Positions 28,654-39,954 of a stretch of DNA of 64,000 nucleotides are shown one piece after another (position 1 is the stretch's first letter; every line of letters starts with the position of its first letter). A model generated the notes under the pieces. It saw only the letters and a program-made list of their open reading frames with translations. It was not told where the DNA came from and did not search any database. A program made the position numbers and the translations under genes. The stretch comes from Candidatus Nitrotoga sp. SPKER (lineage in GTDB: Bacteria > Pseudomonadota > Gammaproteobacteria > Burkholderiales > Gallionellaceae): positions 174,981-238,980 of the forward strand of contig QFXG01000001.1 in the NCBI GenBank assembly GCA_003402285.1, read 5' to 3'.

Positions 28654-29724
28654 CCTGATTAGTTACATGCCTCAGCTATGTTTATTCTGACGATGGCACA
28701 GGCTCACGTAGTGAGCTACTGGTGGAGCAATAATGGACGCCTCTAAACAAGGAGAAGCGTCATGGCAATGAACCGGGTTCAGTTTCAAAAGGGTCTATCG
28801 ATGGCTGGGTTTCTGAAGCATTACGGGACGGTGGAACTGTGCCACGCGGCACTGGTAGCGTCGCGCTGGCCGACTGGTTTTGTTTGTCCGCATTGCGGGG
28901 AAACCCATCACAGCACCTTCGTCCGCGAAGGCCGGCAGCACTGGCAGTGCCAGGCGTGCCGATACCAGACGACTGTCATTGCCGGTACGATCTTCCAAGC
29001 GACGAAATTGCCGCTGACGCTCTGGTTTCTGGCAATGCACTTGCTGACCCAGGCGAAGAACAACGTCGCCGCGCTGGAACTCATGCGCCATCTGGGCGTG
29101 AGCTACAAGACCGCGTGGCTGATGAAGCTCAAGCTGCCGCAAGTCATGACTGAGCGCGAATCCTCCCGCGTCCTCGAAGGGCGTGTCGAAATTGATGACG
29201 CCTACCTGGGCGGCGAACGCCCAGGCAAACGCGGACGGGGCTCCGAAAACAAAATCTCCTTCATCGCGGCTGTACAGACTACAGAGGACGGCAAGCCAGT
29301 CGTAGCTTGCTTCGCCCGCATCCCGTTCACCAAGGAAGCCGTCGAAGCCTGGGCCAAGAAGGCGCTGGCGCCTTCCGCCCACGTGCTGTCCGACGGCTTG
29401 GGCTGCTTCCGGGGCGTATCCGCCAGCGGCGCTAGGCACTCTGCCATTATTATGAACGGCGGCACCGGACGGGAAGCGGCGCAACATTCGGCATTCCGCG
29501 CCGTGAATACCATGCTGGGTAACCTGAAAACAGCCATCAATGGGACCTATCATGCTTTCGACTTTCGTAAATACGCCAATCGTTATCTGTCCGAGGTTCA
29601 GTACCGTTTCAATCGACGCTTCGATCTTGACACCCATCCTCAAGCGCCTCGTTCGCGCTACGGCAACTACCGTCCCATGGCCTGAAACTGCTATTCGGAC
29701 GGCTGAGGCATGTAACTAATCAGG
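28654..29724 (+). mobile_element. IS1595-family insertion sequence
   Basis: A complete 1071-bp element. Its ends are perfect 23-bp inverted repeats (28654-28676 and 29702-29724), starting CCTGATTAGTTACATG. The flanks AAATTTAA and TAATTTAA look like an 8-bp target duplication with one mismatch, as the family makes. One intact transposase gene fills it. The element is visibly richer in G+C than its A+T-rich surroundings, a sign of recent arrival. Confidence 0.93.
28762..29685 (+). CDS. IS1595-family transposase (ISXO2-like)
   Basis: 307 residues. The N-terminal zinc-ribbon has CPHCGE (about residue 47) and CQACRYQTTVIAGTIF (about residue 68). The DDE-type ISXO2 domain has EIDDAYLGGERPGKRGRGSENK, VLSDGLGCF and a C-terminal HAFDFRKYANRYLSEVQYRFNRRF. 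Full length, with no frameshift or early stop, so the element may still move. It begins MAMNRVQFQKGLSMAGFLKHYG. Its strand is opposite to the gene it landed beside. Confidence 0.94.
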   Translation: MAMNRVQFQKGLSMAGFLKHYGTVELCHAALVASRWPTGFVCPHCGETHHSTFVREGRQHWQCQACRYQTTVIAGTIFQATKLPLTLWFLAMHLLTQAKNNVAALELMRHLGVSYKTAWLMKLKLPQVMTERESSRVLEGRVEIDDAYLGGERPGKRGRGSENKISFIAAVQTTEDGKPVVACFARIPFTKEAVEAWAKKALAPSAHVLSDGLGCFRGVSASGARHSAIIMNGGTGREAAQHSAFRAVNTMLGNLKTAINGTYHAFDFRKYANRYLSEVQYRFNRRFDLDTHPQAPRSRYGNYRPMA

Positions 29725-30414
29725 TAATTTAATATGTAAATTAAGTTGGATTAATTTTGGCGCACTTATTAGAAAATTACTGCTGAGCCGGATTCATGGC
29801 AGTTTTATAGTTTGATTTTTAATATTCAATATATAGGAACCTCCGAGTACAACTATAATTTATAACGTCATGAGGTGGCTGACAGGGTAAGTTGTGTACT
29901 TGACTAAGAAGAAATTTTTCTTAGACCTAAATACTGTATCGAGGTATGTCCTGCTCATTTAACAAAATGACAATGAAGTTAGCTATTAAAAATTTATTTT
30001 TATATGAGAATGGTAATATTTATTATTATCAATGTAAATATAAACTTCTATTTTAATTTACATAGGTAACTTAACTATTAAATGCTCACGAGTATCGTTA
30101 TAAAACGGTTAATAGCAGCACGCATTTTTATTTGGTAACAGATTTATCCTAGTTATATCACCTTTCGTACAGTCAAATAACCTTTCCTACAACGGGATCA
30201 ATCAACTCTGCAACTGGAATTATTTGCACAACAATCCTTAACTTGAAGCAATCAAAAAAACTTGTCATATAGCGACCATCTTTACGTTGATATTTCCCAA
30301 AAATAAAGACAGGTAATCATCTAATCATCAAAGTTCAACCTGTCTAATAAAGATCTATACATCAGCATCCCGTTAAAAAAATTGTAACAGACCACATCAA
30401 TCAATATCATCAAA
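29725..30414. other. Non-coding A+T-rich region right of the IS
   Basis: About 690 bp with no supportable gene on either strand. It should include the original promoter of the DUF4198 gene, now 1.1 kb away because of the IS. I could not find a convincing -35/-10 or Fur box pointing left. The right end runs into the Fur-controlled promoter of the DUF2325 gene. Confidence 0.4.
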
Positions 30415-30429
30415 TGATAACTATTATCA
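30415..30429 (+). promoter_or_regulatory. Fur box 1 upstream of the DUF2325 gene
   Basis: TGATAACTATTATCA is a near-perfect palindrome around 30422 and matches the 7-1-7 Fur consensus TGATAAT-A-TTATCA closely. It lies just upstream of the -35 element. Confidence 0.75.
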
Positions 30430-30435
30430 ATTGTA

Positions 30436-30464
30436 TTGACATATTAAATGATAATAGTTATTAT
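30436..30464 (+). promoter_or_regulatory. Sigma-70 promoter of the DUF2325 gene
   Basis: A perfect -35 TTGACA (30436-30441), a 17-base spacer, and -10 TATTAT (30459-30464) place the transcript start near 30471, about 38 bases before the ATG. Fur boxes lie on the upstream side and inside the promoter. Confidence 0.8.
30449..30463 (+). promoter_or_regulatory. Fur box 2 overlapping the promoter
   Basis: TGATAATAGTTATTA lies in the spacer and -10 element, so bound Fur would block RNA polymerase. It is the reverse complement of box 1 except for one base, so the two form an inverted pair with centres 34 bp apart. Confidence 0.75.
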
Positions 30465-30508
30465 TTGTATATAGTGGATATTAAGCAATTCTTACAAAAG
30501 GTGAATAC

Positions 30509-30844
30509 ATGAACGCTATAGTGATTGGTGCGGATCGATTGGGAAATATTCCTGAATTGCTATCTGACTGGAATATAAATATTACTCGTCATATTAGCGG
30601 ACGGCATGTGGCACACCAGCGCAAACCGCATGGATTGCCCAAGAATACAGAACTGTTGATATTATTTACAGATTTCCTGGGGCATAACGTAATGCGCCAT
30701 TTTCGTAACTTGGCGCTAGTCCAAGGTATACCGTTTATTGCTTGCCGTCGATCTACAAGCTGTCTAGCACAATCGTTAGAGTGCTGCTTTAATAAAAAAA
30801 TTGAAAAAGAGTCGAAATGTCCGAATTGCCCATTCCGTTCTTAA
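30509..30844 (+). CDS. DUF2325 domain protein under iron control
   Basis: 111 residues with the DUF2325 pattern throughout: MNAIVIGADRLGNIPELL, ITRHISGRHVAHQRKP, TELLILFTDFLGHNVMRHFRNLA and PFIACRRSTSCLAQSL. The C-terminus adds a Cys-rich end with ECC and CPNCP, which could bind metal (inference). Biochemical function is unknown; the fold is a small Rossmann-like alpha/beta unit. AAAGGTG stands before the ATG. A strong promoter with two Fur boxes precedes it, so it should be made when iron is low. Confidence 0.85.
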   Translation: MNAIVIGADRLGNIPELLSDWNINITRHISGRHVAHQRKPHGLPKNTELLILFTDFLGHNVMRHFRNLALVQGIPFIACRRSTSCLAQSLECCFNKKIEKESKCPNCPFRS

Positions 30845-31260
30845 ATTTTTTCAATTTTACACAGCATCAAAGCTACAAATGTATTTTCAGCAATACCATG
30901 AAAATGCGGGTGAATTAGATTTTGGTAGGTTTATTAAACTAGTAGTAAATGAAAACAGAAAACAATAGCTTGAACATTTTTTGCAAGTATTTGCAGTAGC
31001 TATTAGATTTTTATTACAAACAGACCTATACGTACCAAAAAGGATTTTCTACTTTAGTCCAAACTCAAATCGAATTTGACTATATTAACAATTACATCAT
31101 CAAATTAAAGCCACACAAGAAAAACTACACAGAACTGACCACGAAGAGTACAACCGACTCTAATTTATTACCCAAAATCGCCACAGTCATGAGGCCCCAG
31201 CGAACTTTTTGGCATCATGCTGTGGATCTTAATATTGATAACAAGGAAAACTAATACTGA
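30845..31260. other. Intergenic region with hairpin
   Basis: About 416 bp, A+T-rich. The hairpin at 31181-31225 probably ends the PEP-CTERM gene. A short frame at 30879-30968 (29 codons) lacks a ribosome site and is not called. No clear terminator follows the DUF2325 gene. Confidence 0.4.
31181..31225 (-). terminator. Terminator-like hairpin after the PEP-CTERM gene
   Basis: CCACAG and CATGA near 31181-31192 pair with TCATG and CTGTGG near 31214-31225, with one bulge and one mismatch. Read on the minus strand it is followed by GCGATTTTGGG, a short T-run. It stands 36 bp after the stop codon at 31261. Confidence 0.5.
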
Positions 31261-32046
31261 TTAACTTACGAATTTGCGTCTACTGAATCCAAATCCTGCT
31301 AAGCCGAGGCCAAGAAGAGCGAGGGTGGTAGGCTCGGGAACAGTGACAAATTTAGGACCAGCTGTAAAAACAACCATATCTTGTGTATTGTTAGCGGTAC
31401 CATCATTCAAATATGTGAGTTTGTAATTCCCGGTACTAGCTGCTGAACCGAGGCTTTGCAACCACCCATCGGCCATAACGCCATAGGCCGAAGTGGCTGT
31501 ACCGCTGTCCACCTTGAAGCCCGTATTTGTCGTATTGATGCGATAGACTCCGCCTTCGGTATTCCCGTAAGTGATCGCCCATACGGCTAATTGAAAGGCA
31601 GCTGACTCATTTTTAGTATCAACCGTGCTATACACTTGATTAGCTAATTGCACTAGTTGATTTACTCTCGCCGTTCCATCTGGAGTCCCCGGACGCAAAG
31701 CACTTAGTGAAGTGGCAAGTTCAGCCCCGGTGGCAACCGTATATGTAACATTGCCACCAGTCAGCCAATGGTAAATGTCAACGCACCAAGTATTGAATTG
31801 CCCAGTGGTGGAAAAATCATATGTAGGATTTGATGACGTGAAGCTGTCACCTCCAATTCCAACACCGACAAGATTCGTATTGGAGTTAGGGTTAGGCGCG
31901 ACTGAACCATTATAGTACCCAACGGACCCACTGCCAAAGTTCGCTGCGCCTGCATATGTGACATCAATTGTGTCCGCCAGCGCTGAGTGACTCCCCATCA
32001 CCGCGCTCATTAAACTCACTGCTATTATTATTTGTTTAGATTTCAT
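31261..32046 (-). CDS. PEP-CTERM sorting-domain protein
   Basis: 261 residues with a signal peptide (1-24, ending ALA). The C-terminal sorting signal is clear: VPEPTTLALLGLGLAGFGFSRRK, meaning a PEP motif, a hydrophobic helix and a basic tail. The exosortase/PEP-CTERM system cuts such proteins for export to the envelope or matrix. The body (25-230) is beta-rich and low in Cys, with no recognised enzyme motif. No exosortase gene is in the window. GGGGA lies six bases before the start. Confidence 0.9.
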   Translation of the reverse strand: MKSKQIIIAVSLMSAVMGSHSALADTIDVTYAGAANFGSGSVGYYNGSVAPNPNSNTNLVGVGIGGDSFTSSNPTYDFSTTGQFNTWCVDIYHWLTGGNVTYTVATGAELATSLSALRPGTPDGTARVNQLVQLANQVYSTVDTKNESAAFQLAVWAITYGNTEGGVYRINTTNTGFKVDSGTATSAYGVMADGWLQSLGSAASTGNYKLTYLNDGTANNTQDMVVFTAGPKFVTVPEPTTLALLGLGLAGFGFSRRKFVS

Positions 32047-32267
32047 TATTTATCCCCAATGTTTATTGTTCGCAGTCTATATAAGCATTTATCATGCCAT
32101 TATTTTTTAATACAGTTATTTCAATTAATTATAAACAGAATGATTCAGTGCATAATTCGTTTTGTAAAATTTACTGACAAACATTTCTGGACTTATCAGT
32201 TGAAAAACAAGGAAGAATATTTTGAACTCGAAATAACAGCCTAAATGCACGGTGCTCCACAAAACAA

Positions 32268-33701
32268 CTAGATTGACCGTTCCCGCCAGTCTCCACCCAA
32301 TGCTTTGAGCAAAGCGGCATTGGCCACTAAACTTCGGCCAATGATATTAAGGCTGTTTATGTCCGCATTAAGCGCTGTTGCTTGTGCCGTGACAACATTC
32401 AGGTAGCTCACCGTGCCAGCTATGTACTGGTTATTAAAGAGAGTAACGGATTCCTGTGCGGACTGTCTCGCTTCAAGTTGTACCTTGGCTTCGTCACTCA
32501 AGATGCGCAACGTAGAAAGATTGTCTTCAACTTCCTGGAATCCAGTCAGAACAATTTGGCGGTAATCAGCAACGCTTTTGTCAAATGCAGCAATTGCCTG
32601 TTCTTTTTGTGATGATCGCACCCCTCCATCAAACAAGGTAGCCGCAATAGTTGGTCCCAAAGACCATACCCGGCTTGGCAAGGATATCAAATTGGAGAGC
32701 AGTGCATTTTGATAACCAGTTGAGGCACCCAGTATGAGAGATGGAAAAAATGCAGCCTGGGTAACGCCAATCTGGGCATTGGCAGCCTGAATGCGACGCT
32801 CCGCTGCAGCAATATCGGGGCGCCGCTCCAGTAATTCTGACGGAAGGCCAGCGGGAAATTCTGGTAACTTTGGCAAAACCGAACTGGGTTTGAGAAAAAA
32901 ATTGGATGGGGCTTTACCGATCAACACGGCGATCGCATGCTCAAACTGTGCCCTCTGCACGCCCAGATCTATCGCCTGAGCTTGGGTGGATTTTAGTTGT
33001 GTATCTGCTTGAACAACATCAGAACGTCCTGCAATGCCAGCTTCATAGCGATTTTGAGTAATTTGAAGCGAGCGCTTATAGGCTATCGTTGTTTGTTCCA
33101 GTAATTTACGTTGTGCATCATTGATACGCAATTGAAAGTAAGTCTGTACCAACGTGGATTGAATACTTAACAATGCTGATTGTAAGTCTGCAGCACTAGC
33201 TTCAGCGGAAGCTTGGTTCGATTCCACGGTGCGCCCTATTCTTCCCCACAAATCTACCTCCCAGCTAGCACTTATTAATAAGCGATTTGTATTGTTAATT
33301 GCTGCGCTGGGATTACCTGGAATCGTTACGCCCGAGTTGGTTGAGCTTGTACCTTGTCCCCGAGTATGAGCAAAGTTTCCAGTAACTGTAGGAAAATAAC
33401 GTGCACGCGCAACACCCAGTAGCGCAAGCGCCTGTCGATATTGCGCTTCGGCGCTCTGTATATTCTGGTTGGAAATTGACACTTGCTGTACAAGCGCATT
33501 TAACTGGGGGTCACCATATACTTCCCACCATTTACCGCGCGGAGTGTGATCCTGAGGTTCTGCCAATTTCCAGTGGTTTGCTTCTTCCTTGAAAGTGGTT
33601 GGTGGTATGACAACAGGTTTTTTATAATCAGGCCCCACGGCACATCCGGCCAAACTTAAAAATACCAGCATACCAATAATATTGTTATTTTTTATCAACA
33701 T
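32268..33701 (-). CDS. RND efflux outer-membrane lipoprotein (NodT/OprM family)
   Basis: 477 residues. The signal peptide ends in the lipobox SLAGC, followed by AVGPDYKKP, the usual start of NodT/OprM-type outer-membrane factors. Paired coiled-coil repeats include SISNQNIQSAEAQYRQALALLGVARARYFPTVTGN and ELLERRPDIAAAERRIQAANAQIGVTQAAFFPSL, hallmarks of the TolC fold. It forms the exit duct of the pump encoded just upstream, with 25 bp from the preceding gene's stop. Confidence 0.94.
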   Translation of the reverse strand: MLIKNNNIIGMLVFLSLAGCAVGPDYKKPVVIPPTTFKEEANHWKLAEPQDHTPRGKWWEVYGDPQLNALVQQVSISNQNIQSAEAQYRQALALLGVARARYFPTVTGNFAHTRGQGTSSTNSGVTIPGNPSAAINNTNRLLISASWEVDLWGRIGRTVESNQASAEASAADLQSALLSIQSTLVQTYFQLRINDAQRKLLEQTTIAYKRSLQITQNRYEAGIAGRSDVVQADTQLKSTQAQAIDLGVQRAQFEHAIAVLIGKAPSNFFLKPSSVLPKLPEFPAGLPSELLERRPDIAAAERRIQAANAQIGVTQAAFFPSLILGASTGYQNALLSNLISLPSRVWSLGPTIAATLFDGGVRSSQKEQAIAAFDKSVADYRQIVLTGFQEVEDNLSTLRILSDEAKVQLEARQSAQESVTLFNNQYIAGTVSYLNVVTAQATALNADINSLNIIGRSLVANAALLKALGGDWRERSI

Positions 33702-33726
33702 AATGTTATCAATCTCATTAAACCAG

Positions 33727-36700
33727 TCATAATTCTGTTTGTTGCGCAGTCTTTAGTGATTTAATTTGAAGCCGCTGCTTCCAGATTTTTTGGCTCCATA
33801 AGCGTAGTCGATCAAGGTATAAATAGACTACGGGGGTCGTGTACAGCGTCAGCAATTGACTTAGAATCAGCCCACCCACAATAGATATTCCCAGTGGTTG
33901 GCGCAATTCAGCACCCATGCCCGAACCTAAAGCGAGCGGCAATGCGCCAAACAAGGCGGCCATGCTGGTCATCATGATTGGACGGAAACGTAATAGACAG
34001 GCTTCATAGATCGCATCACGTGGACTCAATCCACGTTTTCGTTCAGCTTCCAGCGCAAAGTCGATCATCAAGATCGCATTCTTTTTGACAATACCGATTA
34101 AGAGAATGACGCCAATCAACGCAATAATACTAAAATCCATATTGAACGCGAGCAGCGCTAGAATCGCCCCCACTCCCGCCGACGGTAGTGTAGAAAGAAT
34201 AGTGATAGGATGGATGTAACTTTCATAAAGCATGCCGAGCACCAGATACACTGCAACCAACGCAGCAAGGATGAGTAAAGGCTGAGTAGCGAGCGACATC
34301 TGAAAAGCTTTTGCTGTTCCCTGGAAGCTGCCATGTACAGAAGTAGGCACACCAATCTTCGCCATTGCATCCTCAATTGCCCGCGTAGCCTCTGAAAGCG
34401 ACACACCGACCGGGAGATTAAAAGAGATTGTTGAAGCAGCAAACTGACCTTGGTGATTAATTGCCAGTGGTGTCGCCGTTTCTTCCCAGCGAGCAAATGC
34501 AGCCAGTGGCACTTGCAGGCCTCCGGGGGCAATGAAAAACACGTCTTTTAGTGCTTCCGGGCTCTGTAAATATTGCGGAGCAGCTTCCATAACCACTCGA
34601 TATTGGTTCAATGGGTTGTATATCGTTGATACCTGGCGCTGGCCGAATAAATCGTTCAACGTTGTATCGATAAGCCTCTGTGTTAACCCTAACCGAGCAA
34701 CAGCATCGCGGTCGATTATCAGCGAAGTTTGTGCCCCTTTATTTTGTTGATCAGTATTGACATCTGCAAGTTGCGGTAGCGAGCGCAATGCTTGACGAAT
34801 GAGGGGCTCCCAGGTACGCAATTCATTAATCCCATCTGCCTGGAGCGTATATTGATATTGTGCATTGCCAGCACGACCACCGACATTAATATCTTGAACC
34901 GATTGCAGAAACAGGTTGGCACCCGGTTCATGAGCGAGCTTGCTACGCAACCGGGCAATAACCTTGTCAGCGGATAGCTGGCGTTCCGCCAAAGGCTTTA
35001 GCCCAACGAACATTCGTCCAGTATTGACTTGTCCTCCCCCGGTAAAACCTACGACACTATTCACCGCAGGGTCTTGACCGACAATATTGACGAAAGTAGC
35101 AAGCTTGTCTCGCATGGCTTGAAAAGAAATACTTTGGTCTGCCTGAATATTCCCGGTCAAACGGCCGGTATCCTGCTGCGGGAAAAAGCCCTTAGGTATA
35201 GCCGTGTAAAGATAAATATTTAGGCAAATCGTTGCTAGAAGAATGAGTAACATGATGCGACCATGAACGAGTGCCCAATCGAGCGATACTCGGTAACCAT
35301 TCAACAGCGCATTAAAGATGCGCTCATTTATCCGATAAAAACGGCCTTGCGATGACTCTGATCGTGGACGTAATAGCCGTGCACACATCATGGGCGTAAC
35401 AGTCAGCGACACAACCAAAGATACCAAAATGGCTGCCGATAGAGTGATAGCAAATTCTCGAAACAATCGCCCGACGACACCGCCCATTAACAAAATCGGT
35501 ATGAATACAGCGATCAAAGACAGGCTCATTGATAATACCGTGAAGCTCACCTCACGTGCTCCTTGAACAGCCGCTTTAAATGGTGAAAGGCCGTTTTCGA
35601 TGTGGCGAGAAATATTTTCCAGCATCACCACAGCATCATCCACCACAAATCCTGTACCAACGGTCAGGGCCATAAGCGAAATATTGTTCAGGCTAAAACC
35701 GGCCAGATACATCACACCAAAGGTACCGATCAGCGATACCGAGACCGCAACGCTTGGAATGAGCGCAGCCCGAACGTCTCGTAGAAACAGGAATACAACC
35801 AATACCACCAGGACAATCGAAATCAACAGGGTGTGTTCGACTGCCTCTAACGATGCACGAATGGTCGGTGTGCGGTCCGATGCCACTGACAGGGTCATTG
35901 CCGCTGGTATAGAAGCACGCAATAGAGGCAATAATTGCTTTACCTGATCTACCGTTTCAATGATATTGGCGCCTGGCTGGCGATTCAAAAGCAACATCAC
36001 GGCCGGTTTACCGTTGACCAGTCCGGCATTTCGAATGTCCTGTACTGAATCCTCTACCTGAGCAATATCAGCAAGACGGACAGGGGCGCCGTTACGATAA
36101 GCTACGATTGTCGGAAGATATTCGGCAGCCGTTTTAGCCTGATCGTTAGCTAATATCTGCCAGCGCCGGTCTTCTTTTTCAAGCGAGCCTTTAGGTCTAT
36201 TAGCGTTGGTGGCGACGATCGCAGCACGTACATCCTCCGCACCTATACCATACTTATTCAGGACATTCGGATTGAGCGACACGCGCACTGCGGGCAATGA
36301 CCCCCCTCCTACGGTTACCAGACCGATTCCTTTCAGTTGAGATATTTTTTGAGCGAGGATAGTTGATGCCGCATCATACATCTGCCCTCGACTCATCGAG
36401 TCTGAGGTAAGTGAAAGTATCATAATCGGCGCATCGGCCGGATTAACTTTACGGTACAGTGGGTTACTGGGAAGACCAGTGGGTAATAAATTCCGCGTCG
36501 CATTCATGGCCGCCTGAACATCACGCGCAGCGCCATCGATATTCCGATCAAGATCGAATTGCAAAGTAATTCGAGTTGAACCAAGCGAACTAGACGAGGT
36601 AATCTCGGTAACACCGGCGATGAGGCCAAGCGATCGTTCAAGCGGTGTTGCCACCGTGGCAGCCATTGTTTCTGGACTGGCTCCCGGTAATGTTGCCTGC

Positions 36701-36840
36701 ACTGAGATTGTTGGGAAATCCACTTGTGGTAAGGCTGCCACAGGAAGTAATGTAAATGCAATGACCCCAGATAAAACGATACCCAATGCCAATAGCGTCG
36801 TGGCAACCGGACGATTTATGAAAGTTTCAGACAAGCTCAT
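33727..36840 (-). CDS. mdtC: RND efflux transporter, MdtC-like
   Basis: 1037 residues with twelve membrane segments and two large periplasmic loops, an HAE1-type RND pump. The N-terminus [47 protein letters not shown] and [26 protein letters not shown] with the paired Asp in helix 4 mark the proton relay. MdtB and MdtC form a heterotrimer, and this gene is the second of two tandem pump genes, as in mdtABC. The name rests on order and similarity. Substrates in this organism are unknown. Confidence 0.9.
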   Translation of the reverse strand: MSLSETFINRPVATTLLALGIVLSGVIAFTLLPVAALPQVDFPTISVQATLPGASPETMAATVATPLERSLGLIAGVTEITSSSSLGSTRITLQFDLDRNIDGAARDVQAAMNATRNLLPTGLPSNPLYRKVNPADAPIMILSLTSDSMSRGQMYDAASTILAQKISQLKGIGLVTVGGGSLPAVRVSLNPNVLNKYGIGAEDVRAAIVATNANRPKGSLEKEDRRWQILANDQAKTAAEYLPTIVAYRNGAPVRLADIAQVEDSVQDIRNAGLVNGKPAVMLLLNRQPGANIIETVDQVKQLLPLLRASIPAAMTLSVASDRTPTIRASLEAVEHTLLISIVLVVLVVFLFLRDVRAALIPSVAVSVSLIGTFGVMYLAGFSLNNISLMALTVGTGFVVDDAVVMLENISRHIENGLSPFKAAVQGAREVSFTVLSMSLSLIAVFIPILLMGGVVGRLFREFAITLSAAILVSLVVSLTVTPMMCARLLRPRSESSQGRFYRINERIFNALLNGYRVSLDWALVHGRIMLLILLATICLNIYLYTAIPKGFFPQQDTGRLTGNIQADQSISFQAMRDKLATFVNIVGQDPAVNSVVGFTGGGQVNTGRMFVGLKPLAERQLSADKVIARLRSKLAHEPGANLFLQSVQDINVGGRAGNAQYQYTLQADGINELRTWEPLIRQALRSLPQLADVNTDQQNKGAQTSLIIDRDAVARLGLTQRLIDTTLNDLFGQRQVSTIYNPLNQYRVVMEAAPQYLQSPEALKDVFFIAPGGLQVPLAAFARWEETATPLAINHQGQFAASTISFNLPVGVSLSEATRAIEDAMAKIGVPTSVHGSFQGTAKAFQMSLATQPLLILAALVAVYLVLGMLYESYIHPITILSTLPSAGVGAILALLAFNMDFSIIALIGVILLIGIVKKNAILMIDFALEAERKRGLSPRDAIYEACLLRFRPIMMTSMAALFGALPLALGSGMGAELRQPLGISIVGGLILSQLLTLYTTPVVYLYLDRLRLWSQKIWKQRLQIKSLKTAQQTEL

Positions 36841-36855
36841 GGTAACAAGATCGAG

Positions 36856-39800
36856 TTACACCTCAGATACGGCTGACAACTGAGTGGGTGATTTGAAGCG
36901 CTGCGACCACCGATCAAAAGCAAGGTAAATAACCGGTGTTGTAAACAGCGTCAGCACCTGGCTTACCAGTAATCCTCCCACCATCGTGATACCCAAAGGA
37001 TGGCGCAATTCGGACCCAACGCCGGTGCCAAGCATTAATGGAAGCGCAGCAAGCAAAGCACACATGGTCGTCATCAAAATCGGCCGAAAACGTAACAAAC
37101 AAGCTTCATAGATTGCTTCGCGTGGCGCTTTACCATGTTTACGCTCTGCATCCAGCGCGAAATCGATCATCATAATGGCATTTTTCTTAACGATGCCAAT
37201 TAGTAAAATAATACCTATGATGCCGATTACTCCCAGGTCGGTGCGCGACAGCAACAGTGCTAATAACGCCCCGACTCCAGCGGAAGGAAGGGTGGAGAGA
37301 ATTGTGACTGGATGAATGTAGCTTTCATAGAGCACGCCCAGAACAATGTACATTGTAATGATTGCCGCAAGAATCAGTAACAACATGTTACTCAAAGAAG
37401 CCTGGAACGCCAGGGCAGCACCTTGAAAACTGGTTTGAACACTAACAGGCAGTCCTATTTCTTGTTCTGCAGCACGGATGGCCTTCACTGCGTTACCCAG
37501 TGACGCGCCAGGTGCCAAGTTAAAAGAAATAGTAGCGGCGGGAAACTGATCAATATGGTTGATAGACAGCGGTGTCGCACGTTCTGAAATACGGGCAATC
37601 GACGATAACGGCACCTGACTACCATTCAACGATACGATGTAAATTCCATTCAGCGCCTCCGGCCCTCGCTGAGATTCAGGCTTAACTTCCAGCACGACGC
37701 GATACAGGCTTGATTGGGTGAATATGGTTGAGATAAGTCGTTGACCAAAGGCATTATAGAGCACGTTATCTATTGCCGCAGGCGTAATGCCAAGTCGGCC
37801 AGCAGTATCGCGGTCGATCTCTACATAAGCCTGCAAACCTTGGTCCTGCACATCACTGTCTACATCAATCAGTTCCGGCAATTTGCGCAGACGTTCCAGC
37901 AATTTGGGTGCCCATTCGGCCAATTCGACCGGGTTAGCGTCTTCGACACTGAACTGATATTGAGTGCTGCTTACCCGCGTCTCGATAGTTAGATCCTGCA
38001 CCGGTTGCATGTACATCTCTATTCCCGGCACCTGTGCCAGACTGTGTTGCAAGCGACGAATCACGCCAGTGGCGTCAATGCTACGAGCGCTCTTGGGTTT
38101 GAGGTTAATCAGCATGCGACCACTATTTAGCGTGGCATTCGTGCCATCAACGCCGATAAATGACGACAAGCTCTCCACCGCAGGATCTTTCAGCACAGCC
38201 TGGGCGAGTGCCTGTTGTCGTTCGGCCATCGCCGCGAAAGAAACAGACTGAGGAGCTTGGGTCATACCTTGAATCACCCCGGTGTCCTGCACCGGGAAAA
38301 AACCTTTGGGCACGAACATATAGAGCAGTACGGTAAGGCCCAATGTGGCTCCCGCTACCAGTAACGTGGCTAACTGACGGTCAAGCACCCAGTTGAGCAT
38401 AACCCCATAACGCGCAATCACCCTATCGAAAAAACCCCCGCTCTTGTGGTAAAACCAGCCTTGCTCGGCAGCAGGTACATGTCGCAGCAATTTGGCACAC
38501 ATCATCGGCGTGAGGGTAAGCGATACCACGGCAGAAATCAGAATCGCCACCGCTAATGTGATCGCAAATTCGCGAAACAACCGACCAACTACATCCCCCA
38601 TGAACAAAAGCGGAATCAGCACAGCGATGAGCGAAAAGGTCAACGAAATAATGGTAAAGCTTATTTGCTCAGCGCCCTTGAGCGCCGCTTGCAAGGGTGA
38701 GTCGCCAGCCTCGATATAACGCGTGATATTCTCGATCATGACAATTGCGTCATCCACCACAAATCCAGTAGCAATTGTGAGCGCCATCAACGTCAAATTA
38801 TTGATACTGAAACCAGCCAGATACATCACACCAAAAGTGCCGATAAGCGAGAGTGGCACGGCAATACCGGGAATAATAGTGGCGTACACGTTACGTAAAA
38901 ACAGAAAGATGACCATCACCACCAACGCGACAGAAAGTATCAATTCAAAGCGGACATCTTCCACCGAGGCACGGATCGTAGTCGTTCGATCAGTGAGAAC
39001 TTTGACATTAATAGATCCTGGTAACGTCGCTTGCAGTTGCGGCAAAAGCTTCTGGATGCGATCCACTGTTTCGATGACATTGGCCCCAGGTTGGCGCCGA
39101 ATATTTAGAATCACAGCCCGATTCTGGTCAGCCCAGGCAGCAAGATGTGTGTTCTCAGCGCCATCAATGGTCTCAGCAATATCACTTAAACGAATCGGGG
39201 CACCATTGCGCCAAGCGATAATAAGATTTCGGTATTCTTCGGCTGATTTGAGTTGGTCGTTGGCATCCAACGTTGAAGCCCGTGCCGCGCCATCAAAACT
39301 TCCTTTCGCAATGTTTACATTGGCATTTCCAATCGCAATGCGAATATCGTCGAGATTCAGACCATTTGCAGCAAGTGATTTGGGATTAGCCTGGATACGA
39401 ACCGCAGGCCGTTGACCACCCCCGATACTAACCAGACCAACGCCAGGTAGCTGCGAAAGCTTCTGCGCCAGGCGTGTATCTACCAAGTCTTGCACTTTCG
39501 GCAGCGGCAGCGTTTCAGATGTAATCGCCAGCGTAACGATAGGCGCATCAGCAGGATTGACCTTGCTGTAAATCGGCGGCATCGGTAAGTCAGTAGGCAA
39601 GAAAGAATTAGCCGCGTTAATCGCTGCCTGCACTCCCTGTTCGGCAACATCAAGACTGAGATCAAGCCCGAACTGCAGGGTAATAACTGAAGCGCCGCCT
39701 GAACTGCTGGAAGACATCTGGTTCAGACCGGGCATTTGACCGAACTGACGCTCCAATGGCGCGGTAATTGATGATGTTGTGACGTCCGGGCTGGCACCGG

Positions 39801-39954
39801 GGTAAAAAGTTGTCACCTGTATAGTCGGATAATCAACTTCCGGCAAAGCTGAAACTGGCAATAAACGATAGGCCAACATTCCTGACAACAGGATAGCGAC
39901 CATTAGCAGTGAGGTTGCAACTGGCCGGATAATAAACAGACGTGAAGGGTTCAT
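36856..39954 (-). CDS. mdtB: RND efflux transporter, MdtB-like
   Basis: 1032 residues, RND HAE1 family. It begins [47 protein letters not shown] and has [26 protein letters not shown] in helix 4. It overlaps the adaptor gene by four bases (ATGA), so translation is coupled, and the MdtC-like gene follows after 15 bp. It should form the mixed MdtB-MdtC pump trimer in the inner membrane. Both pump genes seem intact. Confidence 0.9.
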   Translation of the reverse strand: MNPSRLFIIRPVATSLLMVAILLSGMLAYRLLPVSALPEVDYPTIQVTTFYPGASPDVTTSSITAPLERQFGQMPGLNQMSSSSSGGASVITLQFGLDLSLDVAEQGVQAAINAANSFLPTDLPMPPIYSKVNPADAPIVTLAITSETLPLPKVQDLVDTRLAQKLSQLPGVGLVSIGGGQRPAVRIQANPKSLAANGLNLDDIRIAIGNANVNIAKGSFDGAARASTLDANDQLKSAEEYRNLIIAWRNGAPIRLSDIAETIDGAENTHLAAWADQNRAVILNIRRQPGANVIETVDRIQKLLPQLQATLPGSINVKVLTDRTTTIRASVEDVRFELILSVALVVMVIFLFLRNVYATIIPGIAVPLSLIGTFGVMYLAGFSINNLTLMALTIATGFVVDDAIVMIENITRYIEAGDSPLQAALKGAEQISFTIISLTFSLIAVLIPLLFMGDVVGRLFREFAITLAVAILISAVVSLTLTPMMCAKLLRHVPAAEQGWFYHKSGGFFDRVIARYGVMLNWVLDRQLATLLVAGATLGLTVLLYMFVPKGFFPVQDTGVIQGMTQAPQSVSFAAMAERQQALAQAVLKDPAVESLSSFIGVDGTNATLNSGRMLINLKPKSARSIDATGVIRRLQHSLAQVPGIEMYMQPVQDLTIETRVSSTQYQFSVEDANPVELAEWAPKLLERLRKLPELIDVDSDVQDQGLQAYVEIDRDTAGRLGITPAAIDNVLYNAFGQRLISTIFTQSSLYRVVLEVKPESQRGPEALNGIYIVSLNGSQVPLSSIARISERATPLSINHIDQFPAATISFNLAPGASLGNAVKAIRAAEQEIGLPVSVQTSFQGAALAFQASLSNMLLLILAAIITMYIVLGVLYESYIHPVTILSTLPSAGVGALLALLLSRTDLGVIGIIGIILLIGIVKKNAIMMIDFALDAERKHGKAPREAIYEACLLRFRPILMTTMCALLAALPLMLGTGVGSELRHPLGITMVGGLLVSQVLTLFTTPVIYLAFDRWSQRFKSPTQLSAVSEV

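Noticed and set aside
28795..29643. Long minus-strand frame of 282 codons
   Set aside because: It is exactly antisense to the IS1595 transposase, whose zinc-ribbon and ISXO2 motifs are clear. G+C-rich codons create the open shadow frame.
30879..30968. 29-codon frame after the DUF2325 gene
   Set aside because: No ribosome site and no similarity that I recognise; too short to support.
38723..39415. Plus-strand frame of 230 codons
   Set aside because: Antisense to the MdtB-like gene, which is intact and strongly conserved in its own frame.
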